Assembly: GCA_016806645.1 (NCBI GenBank)
Contig: JACSYO010002159.1
Coordinates: forward strand, 3,319,501 to 3,383,500
DNA length: 64,000 bases
Direction: 5' to 3'
From: Ophiodon elongatus
Taxonomy: Eukaryota; Chordata; Actinopteri; Perciformes; Hexagrammidae
The notes under the pieces were generated by a model. The model made no database searches. It saw only the letters and a program-made list of their open reading frames with translations, and had not been told where the DNA came from. Of this stretch, positions 23,131 through 36,300 are shown one piece after another. The stretch's first letter is position 1. Every line of letters begins with the position of its first letter. Both the position numbers and the translations under genes were made by a program.

Positions 23131-25240
23131 AGTGCATTTGTAAAATGATAGAAAAAAAGAATAAGTCCAAGTACTTTAAATGAGGTCCACCCTGAAATAT
23201 TCTGTCATATTTATTTATAAGAGAAGGACTGTCCACGGTGGCAGGAAATTAGAGTCTAAAACAGACGAGTAGCTAAATCTCCTACTGGATGAAAACGTAC
23301 ACAAAGTACCGATACAATCCCCTAAGATCTCCATTTGGTTCTCTTTGGTGATAACCTGTATTTGCAGGTGTGTTTTTGGATCCCATTTCCCAGAGAGCTC
23401 TGCTTGTGACGGTGGGCCATAGGCTCACTCCCCATTGTGTTACCTCGTTCGGTGGTGGATGTTGACTGAACAGACATTCAAATAAAAATCTTCAACATTG
23501 TTACTTTAATGTAAAATCAACATTAAAAAAAGTTTATTTTCAGCTGGACACCAAAAGGCTCTGGTAATAATATTTAGCACCATTGTAAATTGGACCTCAG
23601 GGTCCCAGAGGATTAGTCATCCAGACCAGAGTAGCCAGCCAGTGCAAGAATGCAATTAAAATGGAAATAATCATATGAAAACCTAACATAGGCCAAGACG
23701 TGGCATAATTTCAGTGGCTAGTGGTCATGAAAATGTGGTTATTTTAAAACTTCCATTCTCATAATTCCCAAGTTTTACAAAGACAGCCAAGGACAAAGTC
23801 TAGTGAATGCAGCAATCATAACCACATAGTTTAATCTTCTTAAGCTTCTAAAAAACAACTTCTAGCAAAACACTCAGTCTGCCTGACTGTTTTGAACTGA
23901 GATTGGTTTGTATGACCTTGTTATTCTAAAAGTGAGGTCTGGAATCCACTGAAGCATTATCCATAATTTTGTCAAGGGAATTAATTTTACTGCTGCCAAA
24001 ATGTTGTACAAATTTGAACTATTGGGTGATAATTCTGTGTTTTGTCTGAAAGTGATCCTGTTTTGTCATGAAGCCAGTGACAGACATTGTTTTGGGACCC
24101 ATATCAAGCCAAACTGTGACTACTCTGACCTTCTGGGGCAAACAGAGGACAAAGGCCGAGCACAAGGCCTCCGAAGCAGACCACGAGCAAAGGTGAGAGC
24201 CATCAATGACATCTGGTGCGCCTGCAATGTGTGTGTATGTGCATGTTTGTGTCCACACACAATACATGTAGGTGTGTTGAGCGACATGACTCCACAGTCT
24301 CAGTCTGTATTTAGAGGTGTTTACATGGGGAACATCTGGATAAAGCCTGAGGTCACTGAGGGTGTTCACATTATTCACTCCATAAAAGGGCTTTCCCACG
24401 GCGGAGGGTTCAGTCTGGTGGGTTTGACCTTGGGGCATTGTAGAAAGACAGACGCTGTAGATTCTTTTTCATTTTGTTTTTTTGCTTACATGAAAAAAAA
24501 AAAATCTGAAAAAGAAATCAGGAGAAAAACTGTTTGATAATTTTAGCCTTAGTCAATGTGACATCCAACCTCATAACGCTATTTCTTGTGCAACCTGAGC
24601 CACTGTAACACAAATATTTGCATGTAAACTATTAATAATTTATTAACACACAGTATCACAACAATATCTCGATACTCAAGTGTATCAATATATTCTCACA
24701 CACCTAATAAATAGTGACTGATACTTGTATTCTCATGTATCCGTTTAAACTGATGTTAGGGTTTTAACTAATACAATCAGGGCTAGGTGTCGAACTAAAT
24801 ACCTCTTTGGCACAGACGGAAATGTGTCCATAGCAACAGGCGTTTTGTACTGTAAAGTAGCAAAACAAAAATATGTTTTCTTTTAACAGATAGTACTGGA
24901 TTTAAATTCAAACTTAGGTTTTTGCTACCAGGGCCTCCACTAAGTGCAATGCAGCTTTTCCTACTATGAAGAGTCAAAATATCTGATGTGAGGTCTGTTG
25001 GCCCTACTATTTAAAACACCCTGCCCCAATCATGATCCATGCAGCGCAAACAAACCTGACTTATTGATTGATTGGTGATAATTCTACACATGAGTGAACA
25101 AAAAACATAAACATAGTTTTTAGATCATTTAAAAAAAAAAAATTAAAAAAAAGCAATCGCCAACACTTGCTGTTGCCAGAACAACAACATGCTTCACATG
25201 ACACACCAGGCGAGTACTGTAGATTATGTTCACTTGAATC

Positions 25241-26351
25241 TTTATTGTTTTCATCATTCAACATAGATAATAGGTAATCATGTGGTTTAAAATGAGAGGA
25301 AAAAAACAGAGGATTAGCTCAGCCTGTTGATAAAATATTGCTTGACCTTGAGAGGAACAACACAGCTGCACGGACAGAGAGGTTTCCATTGGCAGGACAC
25401 AGAAGCACATTTATTCTGGAGTAGATATCATCCCTCTCAGTCTCCTCTTCATATTCCTCTCCACCTTAAAGTCAGAAACTTTTCAACACTGTCAATACTA
25501 GAGGTGAATTTCTACACTAGCATAAACAGGTACTCTGAGTAAAACCCAACTACTTTTCTGTGCATTGAGAAATATACCTACCTATTATCCTAAATATCAC
25601 TGAAATACATACAGTAGGATGGTAGAGTCACAGTACTCCAATAAACCCACTTTCTCTACTATTCATAATACCATTGAGAAACTTGCATGTAAAGAACAGG
25701 ACAATATGCAATTTAAAAAGAAAATGTGTGTGACTAGTATTTTATACATGTGTGTATTTAATCTTCTAACCACAAATTACCCCCAAAATATTTGGCACAA
25801 TCTTGACAGAGAAATACAACTGCAATGAAAAAAAACAACAACAACCAAGTACAAAGGATTTTAAAATAATGCAAAGAGAACATCTAATCTAAACATGCAC
25901 GAAGTAAGGCAACCTACTGCAGATTTTTTTTTTAAGATATAGAAAAAGATACAGTGTATGCATCAAGAGGAGTGCACCTATTTCTACCACACCTGTAAGG
26001 ACTGCTGTCAGCGATGTCTGCTGAGTTTACACTTTTAAAAATTTAGGGTTTTGGGTTGCTGACCTTGCCGACAGACAGACTGTCTGGTGCAGACTAAAGT
26101 CATCACTATTGTACAGCTGAGGTTACTGGTAGTCTCGCCCATCATCAATAACTTAAGTAATGCAAAGTATTCTCTTATGCTACAATAAAGCCTTATTGTT
26201 GACGTTGACAGGAAAATATATGTATCATATTCCAGATTTATTCTTTTTAAACTACAGTATGTCTTGGATTAATTTTTCTCCACTTTACATTCAATTTTGT
26301 TTAGCTGTTATATTTTTTTTCTTAGGAAATACTTCAAGATTTATACTGACT

Positions 26352-26407
<56 letters not shown>

Positions 26408-26420
26408 GTATACATATAAA

Positions 26421-26462
<42 letters not shown>

Positions 26463-26515
26463 CACATGTGTACATGAGCAGTGTACAGCTTGTGATGTGT
26501 TGGGATGGTTGTGTT
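25241..26515 (-). other. dner: Likely DNER 3' untranslated region
   Basis: Non-coding sequence after the DNER stop. Minus-strand AATAAA polyadenylation signals are at 26237-26242 (about 275 nt after the stop), 25410-25415 and 25241-25246. The proximal one would give a very short 3' UTR dominated by an (AC)n tract (26421-26460 read on the minus strand) and a (TA)n tract (26359-26408). The distal one would give about 1.27 kb. Which is used cannot be told from sequence alone. Confidence 0.5.
26359..26460 (+). repeat. (TA)n and (GT)n pair after the DNER stop
   Basis: (TA)n at 26359-26408 and (GT)20 at 26421-26460, both within the probable DNER 3' UTR. Confidence 0.95.
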
Positions 26516-26627
26516 TTACAAATCCTTCGTCTTGATGAGGGTAACCAAAGGCTTGTCGTCAGGACTGTAGTCTTCATAGGCGATGGGAGTGGCATCGTAC
26601 ATGGCAGGCCTGGCCTTCTTGCCAAAT
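26516..26627 (-). CDS. dner: DNER exon 13: C-terminal tail and stop
   Basis: 112 nt, starting in phase 2 and completing Arg of ARF. It reads FGKKARPAMYDATPIAYEDY, then SPDDKPLVTLIKTKDL and a TAA stop at 26516-26518. The last residues are identical to mammalian DNER as I recall them. YEDY is a second possible tyrosine signal. The acceptor is CCTATCAG|ATT. Confidence 0.98.
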
Positions 26628-27709
26628 CTGATAGGAAAGCATAGACACAACGACTGCATCAATATTGCATCATCAAGTAAAGGTTCTCAATGTAGCCCAT
26701 ATACTTTGTTGGTACTGAGTTAGTGATACAGTGACAAATAAAAAGTATAGTAACTTTTATTAAAAGGTCACTTCAGTGATTTAGTGTCGCCCTTCTATAA
26801 GGTTATGGGGACTCATAACCGACAGAAGATGAAAGGTCGAAGTGTATGCAGCAGAGCCTGTAATGTCTAAGCTTTTAGCTTAAAACCACTGGATCTCGAC
26901 ACCTCACATAATGCAGAGTGTGTTTTTGTGAGACCCTCCCTGCCTTTTAAATGCCCCTGGGCTTTAAACTCAACATCAACAGATTGTAAATCAGGCTTTC
27001 CGCTAGAGATTTAAACTTTCCCAGCCCAAGCTGAGATAATCACCCCTGATAACATCATCGTGTTCTGCAACGTTATAAAAGAAGAAAGCTCCTCCAGAGC
27101 AACAAAACTGTTTTCAGAGAGGAGTAAGCTACTCCCCATGTATCGTAAACTGACTTGGGCTTCCAGTATATTCTTGACCTTGGAAACAGCCATTGACTTA
27201 CTTGCTTTATTTTTTATTTTATTGTTTTTTTGACTGTAACGAGGTCCACAAGCTCCAGGAAAAGGCAGTAAGGGCACCATGAGCTGAGATTGTGAACTGA
27301 CCTTTATCTGTGAACGTGGTGCTTTACTCACTTTTGCATTGTTTTAAAAAGGGAAACCCCACCAACACATTTGTACATACAAGCTCTGACAACAATGAAC
27401 ACTCTTCCTGTGAGACTTTGTTGTCAATCCGTCAATATATTCAGATCTCGTCACTGACCTGGCGTGGCGGATGGAAGCGATGGCGTTGCTGAACTCGCTG
27501 TCGATGCTGCGGCAGTTGTAGAACTCCTGGTAGGCGTGGCGCGACGAGCCCTGGTACTCGATGCGGCTGATGCGGCAGATCCCCACGATGAGGATGATGA
27601 GCATGAGGACGAAGGCCACACACAGCGCTCCGATGATGATATAGAGGGAGTGACGGGGCATGTTGGTCAGGGTGTCCTCAGTGTGTGCTGGTTTCCACTG
27701 CAGGTCTGA

Positions 27710-27752
<43 letters not shown>

Positions 27753-28049
27753 TCATGTTTTCATCATTTTAGAGGATGTTACATTGACTTACATTCATTT
27801 CTTGGAGACTTACCCTAACCCTTAACATAACTGCTACTTCCCTAATCCCAACCCTTACACCAAATTTAACCTAAACCTAACTTTACTCTAAACTTAAATC
27901 AAGTCTTTCCCCTGTAATGTAAAGATTTACGTTAAGGAGACGTGCCTTTTTTCCCGAAAAGGAAGGCGAGTCCCCACATTGTGACCGTGTAAACAGATTT
28001 ATGTCCCCACAACATGAGTTACACGCACGCCCACCCACCCACACACACA

Positions 28050-28117
<68 letters not shown>

Positions 28118-28595
28118 TAGAAAGACAGGCTGACTTACGGATCTCACAGCTGGGCCCCACCCACCCAGGTGGACAGTGACAGGTGAAGCCATTTGATTGG
28201 TCGACGCAGGTGCCTCCATGGTGGCAAGGGTTGCTCTCACACTCATTGATGTCGGCCTCACACTTCTCCCCTGAGTGGACATGTAAGGGTTGTGTTCAAT
28301 AGCGAGCGCAAAACACAGGCAAGAGCAGGAACGGAGGCTCACAGTATTCTGACTCCTGATGCAATTGTTTACAAATCCAGGTTTCACACACAAGAATTGT
28401 GATGTGTCACTATCATTTTATAACCCTGTCATGTGAATCATACTCATAGGTAGCTGGTCTGATCATGGCACCAGTGCTCACCAAGGTATCCAGGTGGGCA
28501 GGTGCAGGAAACATTGAGTCCTGCACTCTCACAGTGGCCTCCATTTTGGCAGTGCATCTTCAGACAGGGATCCTTGTAGATTTCACAGTGTCTGC

Positions 28596-28655
<60 letters not shown>

Positions 28656-30275
28656 AGAACATCTACTATGAAAACCATAAAACACAATAGTCTATGTGGA
28701 AGTAAAGCTAACTCACAGATGTGTGCCTGCATCTAGAAATAATCAAACTCTCTCATATATATATATATATACATACATACATACATACATACATACATAC
28801 ATACCATCAAACTGTGGCGTGCAGACACACTCGTAGGCATTGATGAGATCCCTGCAGGTGGCGTAGTTCTGGCAGGGTGCAGACAGACACTCATTGTACT
28901 CCTCTTCACAGTACAAGCCATGGTAGCCTTAATGGGACACACAACAGTATGTAATAATGTAAGAGTCATTTAATAATTAATCATGTTATTTTGCTGATGC
29001 AACCAGAAGATGTTTTAACCTTGAGGGTTTTGCTGAAAATTGCATGCTGAATTTAACTGTGATCAGCAGTTAGTATGAGTCATTAAATTTTACTGATCTT
29101 ACTTCCCAAATGTTGGGGTGTAGGATTTGGGGGTGCTATGGGACCTGCATGCTTGTAAAACAACCTTGGACTCATCATGAAAATTAAGATTAGTCATCAG
29201 TTTCTTTTTCCCTATAATATTGCAGAATGCAGTTTCATCATGGAGCTCCACATTAATTTGAGATTTTCTTTCTTCACTACAGTGTAACAACACATTTTTG
29301 GATCTACTTAGATTGAATTAGTCAGAAAAGTGTGAATATATTGAAAGCCCAGTATTTTGCCTCTGAGTTTCCATGACATTGGGCATCAGGTCAAATGACA
29401 TGCAGTGCACTGTGTTTTCCATAGGATGGCAGCTGTGTACTGAGGCAGGATAGGCCTGCGACATCTGAAAACACTTTCAGCGTATGAGTAACAGAATCAG
29501 TTCATCCATTTCTCAGATAATATTTAGAAGCTTAAAAAAGAAAAATACAAAGTGTAATGTACAGCTTGTGTCTGTTTAACGCACACTGCTTAAACAGGTT
29601 GTGGGCCAGTTATGAAGATACAATAATTAGAAACACAGAAACAACAAAAACTCAAGGACAGAGTGAATTTCAGTATATGTTTTGTAAGTCAGTCACTGTG
29701 TCTTTAAATCTGCAGTACTTGGGCTGACAAAGAGTTGTAATGTATGTAAATGCACTGATAATTGGATGTACCTTCATATACCTGATCACACTCACAGCTG
29801 CTCTTCATAGAAACGCTACACCGTCTAACACTTGAGATCACCAGAGGACCAAAGTCACTAGTTAGCAATCTGTTTTCATTAGCTCTGCTCCCACTCAGCT
29901 CTGCTACATTTCTTAACTGGGTCCCAGTGCTGACAAAGTTTCAGCGAAATCTCCCTGGGCCTTAGCTAACATGTGTTTGGGGAAGGAGAGAGGGGGAATT
30001 AATGAGGAGCCCGGTTAGAGCCTCTCGGGTCCCGTCTGTGAAATGCCAGTGAAATGTCAAGTGCTTTTCCAAGACTGCCTGCTTTCTGTGGGCTGGCTGG
30101 TGGGCTGGCAGCCTCTCATGTGAGCTGGATTACAAGAAGCTGAAGGATAGATCCTTCCACATATCAGCTCCCCGGCAGCCTTCTTTCAGACAGCCAACCG
30201 GCATTTACACAACGCACACACACACATTAGCACACTTATTCATGGCAGATAAGCACACATACTACTGTATCCATG

Positions 30276-30341
<66 letters not shown>

Positions 30342-33300
30342 TTTATACCTCAGACACCAGCTGGCATTCTGATGAGATGGAGAAAAAGGTCAATTTTGGT
30401 CCAAAACATTGTGTGCGCTTGTGTGTGTTCACAGTAATGTCTGCTAATTACAAATCACCGATTTCACCAATGCCATTAGATAGGGCGGTCTGAGTGGAGA
30501 CATTTGATTGGATGGTGGCATCTGCTCAACTAGCATAGTCACAGACACAGAGAATTGATTGCCATCCCCCCCACACACTTCGCCATGACAACCAGACAAC
30601 AGAGGATGGAATGAGGTGAGGTAAACGGTAGGAAGATAAAGACAAGAAAGGAAAAAGAAGAAAAATATGAAAGAACTGTAAAATAAAAAAAGAACAAGAC
30701 TCAGGCTGTGGGGAAGAAAAAAAGATATCAGAATAATTGGAAAGCAACGGACGACTGCTCTGCATGCCGTGACACGGCAAGAGTGAAAGCATTTGAATAA
30801 ACATGAAGAACATGACTTATGGAGGGATTATGGACTCACGAAATAACTCAAATATTTAGTTTCTCAGGTTAGAAAAGGAGCTAGAAAAAAGCTCATACAT
30901 CAGTTAAAGTACAAATCAATAAGTGAAAGAACGGCTCTGGCAATTCATCTGAGTCCTGCAGACTAAACTCTCAAGATATGTTGACACCATCCTGGTTAAA
31001 GCAAGAGAGAAAACAAAAAAAACTATTGTAAGAATGGGAGAATCAAGTGAGAGATCCAGATGGCGAATGGCGTATACATCTGACTGACAGATAGTATAAA
31101 CAGAGAGCATTAAGGGCAAAGTGTCAAATTATGTTTATGGGCCAGTGGGAAAGTGATCTATCTCACCATCCCAGCAAGGTAATTGCAAGACAGTGGATAA
31201 TGATAAGTCATCATTCCACTCAATTGATTTCATCACAGAGGCATCGATGCAAGCGCCGCAATCGTCCCGTCTAAAAATACCTCATCATTCACCCAGGCGA
31301 TATTTACTGCGAGTCTTGAGCCTCAGCCCATGATGGAAGTCACCGTCTTTTCATTTATCACTAAGCTCTATGTTCTGGCTGTAAAGCAAGATTTAGAGTG
31401 GTGAGGGATTCAGAAGGTATCTTATAGCTTTGGATGTATTACTGATTTGGAGGATCGAGCACAGGCCCAAAGGGTCCCAAGACAATAGCTTCTGTTGGAA
31501 GTGACTTCTATAAACATTTTTTCTTGATGGAAAGTCCAAGTGCTAAGTCTTGTCTTGATCAGGTTTCTTTGGCTCCTGATAGCTCCCAATATCATGTGTG
31601 ATTGAATATATTCTTTTTCTGCTTGACAAACATAAAACCTGCGTGTCGGGAAGCTTTGGGGAAAAATGTTGATAGGCTGTCATCTCTGAAAGCATGAACA
31701 AAATACTTCAGTTCAGGATCTCTTTTCAACCAACAGTCCTATTGCGATCCTTCTGTGAGACTCCTGCAGCACAAACACTCAAACTAACTGTATCTTGAAA
31801 GTAAGTTCAGACTCTATCCAGTCCAATGACACGTGTAGCATGTGACATTCACATGTTGAAATTTGGCAAGAGTTGCAAAGTCCTACAACAGATGCCCTTT
31901 TTTAAAATGTACACTGTTCAACAAATAACTAAAAACAAGGTGAGCTGTCCCACCTTTAACTGACTTTGGCTAAATATGGCTCTTGATCCCCACAGCAGCA
32001 TGACGACAGCTGCCAGCAGCACCCTGAGCCTTTTCTAAGAACCTTCCTAAACAGCTCACCTGGCACACACAGACACCTGTAGCTGTTGCCCACGCTGCGG
32101 CAGACCCCATGGGCGCAGGGGTTCAGGGCACAGAAGTCCACCAGCTGGGCACATGTCGGGCCGGTGAAGCCCGCTGTGCAGCTACAGCCGAAGCCCAGGG
32201 GGCCGGGGCCCTGGGCGTAGCATGTCCCGTTATTGTGACAGGGGCCGGAGGCACACGGGTCCACCTTCTGCTCACATGTAGCACCCTGGTAGCCTGCAAG
32301 AGAGAGGAGAGGGGCGTGAAATAGACAGAGAGAAAAAGAGAGAAAATCACGGGGAACCAACACAAAAATAATAAAAGTCCTCATATTCTTGGGAGGAAAC
32401 AGAAGTTATGGAAAGCTGCCAGTACCCTTGATATTAACACAACTTGGTGACCTTATCAACTAGATGACATTAAGCCACAGAGCTGAGTTGCAAGAGCAGC
32501 CCCATTGCCAATTCTGCAGATGTAACCCTTCTCTAATTTGGTAATTTCAAGGCTTCAAATGAACCTACTTGCAACAAGGTGGGGAGAGTGGCACTGCAGG
32601 GGTTGTGTAAATATAGATCAGGTGGTGCAGTGCAATATGTGACATCCACTTTGGCATAGACCGACTCTTCTGTTCACTAAGACTGCCTCTCAATGCAAAT
32701 AGGCTCTAAAACACACGTTTGTGGGTTTCAGGGGCACGCAAAGACCTTTCGACTTGAATGTAAAGTGACTTTTGTCTTTGCTTTGATTTAAAAAAAAATA
32801 TTTACACAAACTCAAAATATGATTGTTTTTATGTCTTTAGGATAGAGTCTGTACTGGATGCTTTTGAGCCTTCTCTTTCACAGTTTCAATTTTTGCAACC
32901 ATCCGAGGGCAGCAGGAATCATGCGTTTGTTCCATCTGCAGCCTCTTAAGCCACTTAACTTAAGTGATTCACACATACTTCATTCAGTGTGGGTACCTTA
33001 ATTAAATCTCATGGCACAGCACAAGTGAATAAAATTATGTACACAAACGTCAAGCACAAAATCTCCTGCTTGCACAACCAGCAATTTATTCCACATAGAC
33101 AGACCTGTCACGATAATTACGTTATTGACTTTTGACATTTTGGGAAACACACTAATGCGCATTCTTGCCGAGAGTTAGATGACAATATTGATACCCCTCA
33201 GTAGGCCATTAGCTTAGCTTAGCATAAAGACTGGAAGCAAGGGGAAACAGCCAGCCTGGCTCCTTCCAAAGTTTAGAAATTCAGCACTTCTTAAATTCAC

Positions 33301-36300
33301 TAAACCACACAGTGGACCTCATTTGTTGAAATCATAGATGAACGTAAACGTAAACATTCTGGGGAACTTACGGGCTGTAAGAGAGCCAAGTGAGCCGTTT
33401 CCCCTGGCTTCCAGAATTAATGCTAAAATAAGCCAACAACCTGTTTGCTATGGATTCATATTCTAACGGACTTCTCATCTAACCCTCAGGGAGGAAAAGC
33501 AAATACAGGTCTTTCTCAAAATGTCAAACTATTCTTTGAATGTTTTGCAGGAGCTGGTGTGGGGAGAGTGACAGCACTGATAAAAGATAATATACCGAGA
33601 AAAATACAGGACGTGATTTGGATCCGTCATCATCCACTACCCCAAACCCAAACCACATCATGCTCTTTTGTTTTATCCCTTCCTCCTCGTCGTTAAAGAC
33701 AAAAACAGACTGAAAGCAGCTCAATATAAAATGAATTGTTGCTGTTGACAGGACCGACTAAGGTATTGTGTTAAAGGAGAGTGGTAATGTTTCTGTCATG
33801 TTCTTTGCCATCTTTGTGAGGTGACTGGTTGTGTGTTGAAGCCACTGGTTTCTTCTTCACATCCTCTCATTAGCATGTGAGCCGCTGCTATTCTCACCTA
33901 ACCTCCTCATCTAAAAATAACTTCCTCCCTCTTTTCTTCAACCCTTCTCCCCCTCGGTCTTCACCTCCCCATGAGAGCTGCTATTGTGCTGCAGAGCATG
34001 CGAGACTCTGCCGTGTGCATGTATACACCTCGCAGTAATGTACAGTGGTTTCTCTGATTTACAGTAACACCGTAGTAAATCCCTGTGTGCTGACTGCACA
34101 CTCCATTGAGCTAATGAAGAGATCTCTCTCAAGCCTCCATTGATCTGCGAGACTTTATTTCACTGGGTGAGGAGGACATTTGTCATTCAACAGCAGAGAG
34201 GCAAAGAGTAATCTCACCCAAATCTCTCTCTTTCTCTGTGTTCCTTTTTCACTCCTCTGACTCCTTCCAAAACACACAGATGCTAGCCCCCACACACACA
34301 CACAGACACACACTTACACACCCTCTTGCATTCATTTAATGTCATGATTTGTATTTAATCTGTCATAGTTTATTCCCCTGCTTTCCACTGTGTTTAACGT
34401 CTTTGCGCTGCCTAAGAATTTGCACCTCTTGAGCTCAAACGGTTTCTGTTTATTTGTCTAAATTCCTATCCAAATAGGCACAAACACACACACACACACA
34501 CACACACACATTGTAACATGGGACCTGGCTGACACAGAGGTGTCTGTTCATTCCTGCTGCCGGCATTGAAACCTGCCAACATTAAAAGCAGTTAACAGTT
34601 TAAATTTAGCCGGCTCGCTCACTCCCCCGCCCTGATAGTTCTGACTGGAGGCAGTCACAGTACTGACAGGCACACTTCCTCCTCTGTCAGTGTGTATAAG
34701 TGTGTGTGTGTGTGTGTGTGTGTGTGAGAAAGAAAGTTAACAATGTGGCAGTCTCTGAGTGCAAAATTTACTTGAGCACCTCTGTGAAAATCATATTTTT
34801 AATGGTATTCCTACAGATTTGACCTCTTCAGCACTTTGAACTGAGAGAAAAACTGGAAGGCAGCCAGAGGAGAGACCTTTATAAAATGTCAGTCTCCAAT
34901 TATTTATATCAAATGCAATTTATTTTTCTGTTAAATTGTTAACATGTGAACATAAATAGCAATAAGGTCTGATTAAGGTAACATCCCAGAGTCCATTTAG
35001 TTTTAATATCGCTCTAGAAAGAGGTTGGGTTTTTGAGATATGCTGTTGACAGGGAAACAAACAGGAGGGAAAATATTACCTTCCATCCCTGCAGGGTGAA
35101 TCTATTTTAACATCCCTGCCTCCCTTGTGATGTCGCAAATGAAAATACAGCTTTTGCTCTCGTGGTGATCACAGAGTTGATGTATCCATGATGACATCTG
35201 CGACATTTGTCATGACATCCATGATTGTATTTATTGTTTCCGTCTGTGCTGGAACAATGCGAGACAACGTGCTGGTGTAATTTATCGGGGTGGAAGCGTA
35301 TAGACCTGTATCTCTGTCTCTGTGCATGTTTGAGTGTGCTTACATTTCTTTGTCTGTGGAGGACACTACTGTAGAAATCAACTCCTAATAATTATTTACT
35401 GTAAAGCATCAGACTCTTTTCTGTGCTCGAGAAACACGAGCAAACAGACAGAAAAGAACTTCTGCTGCAAACAAAGAGACAATGAATTGGAATGGATGCT
35501 TGAGGAACGACAAACTTTTTAATACATTTTGTATTTTCCTTCATCTTTGGTATCTCTCCCCGTTTTACATATTGAAAGGTTTTACACAAGAGAGAGAATT
35601 TGAATGAAATCCTTTTTTGATACAAGATGAAATGTTTTCTTGTACTTGGAAACATTACATCACTGTAAAGGATTTCTCATGTAAAAAAAAAAAGAAAATA
35701 AATCATCATTCTGATGTAACACATTATCTTCTACTGTTGATTATTTGTCCGAAGGCTGTATACATTTATATAATATTCCCCTGATGTGTTCATCAGAATG
35801 GACACACATCTCTGTGTGCTTCTCTAACACACACACACTTGTTTTTGGCCCTGAGGAGGACATGAAGACGACTCACCCCCATGACATAAACACTACACTT
35901 TCTTTAACAGACAAATGATGCCGTGGTGTCATTTATTAGTCATAAAGCTTTTCCTCAACCGTACTCGTCCTCATGATGCACAGTGTGACTGAATGAACAG
36001 ATTTATGAAAAGAGTTTTTATCTTCACGCTGTGTGTGTGTGTGTGTGTGTCTTTTCTTGCAGGAGCGTGCAAGCATTCTGATTCAATTATTGATTGATAA
36101 TTTGTTAAACAGCGTGTGCTATTCTGAGACATCCTCTTCTATGGATTTACCATTTTGAGTTTGCATGCGTAGAGCTCTTCTTTTTTTCTGGTCGATTATA
36201 TTCCTGCTCATCTTGAAGTTTCAACATTTATTACCATCTGTCCATCCAGGGAGAAGAATCCCTCCTCAGTTTACGCTATCTGAGGTTTCTTCCATTTTTA

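Larger units (their letters stand above)
22481..25240. other. Intergenic interval between PID1 and DNER
   Basis: Non-coding. Contains the perfect hairpin at 22637-22678 and a copy of a teleost repeat at 22940-23130. The frame at 24001-24537 (plus) shows no recognisable protein. Otherwise nothing supportable was seen. Confidence 0.6.
27706..28138 (-). other. dner: DNER intron 11 with UG repeats at both ends
   Basis: 433 bp. Reading the transcript strand, a 76-bp (TG)n-like tract starts 23 bases after the donor and a (TG)20 tract ends 5 bases before the acceptor, so about a quarter of the intron is UG repeat. Confidence 0.8.

Noticed and set aside
24001..24537. 178-codon plus-strand open frame between the genes
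   Set aside because: No recognisable protein; the antisense is open as well over much of it, and no splice or promoter context supports it.
25305..25410. tRNA-like GGATTAGCTCAGCCTGTTGA
   Set aside because: Resembles an A box, but no B box (GGTTCGANNCC) or cloverleaf follows at the right distance.
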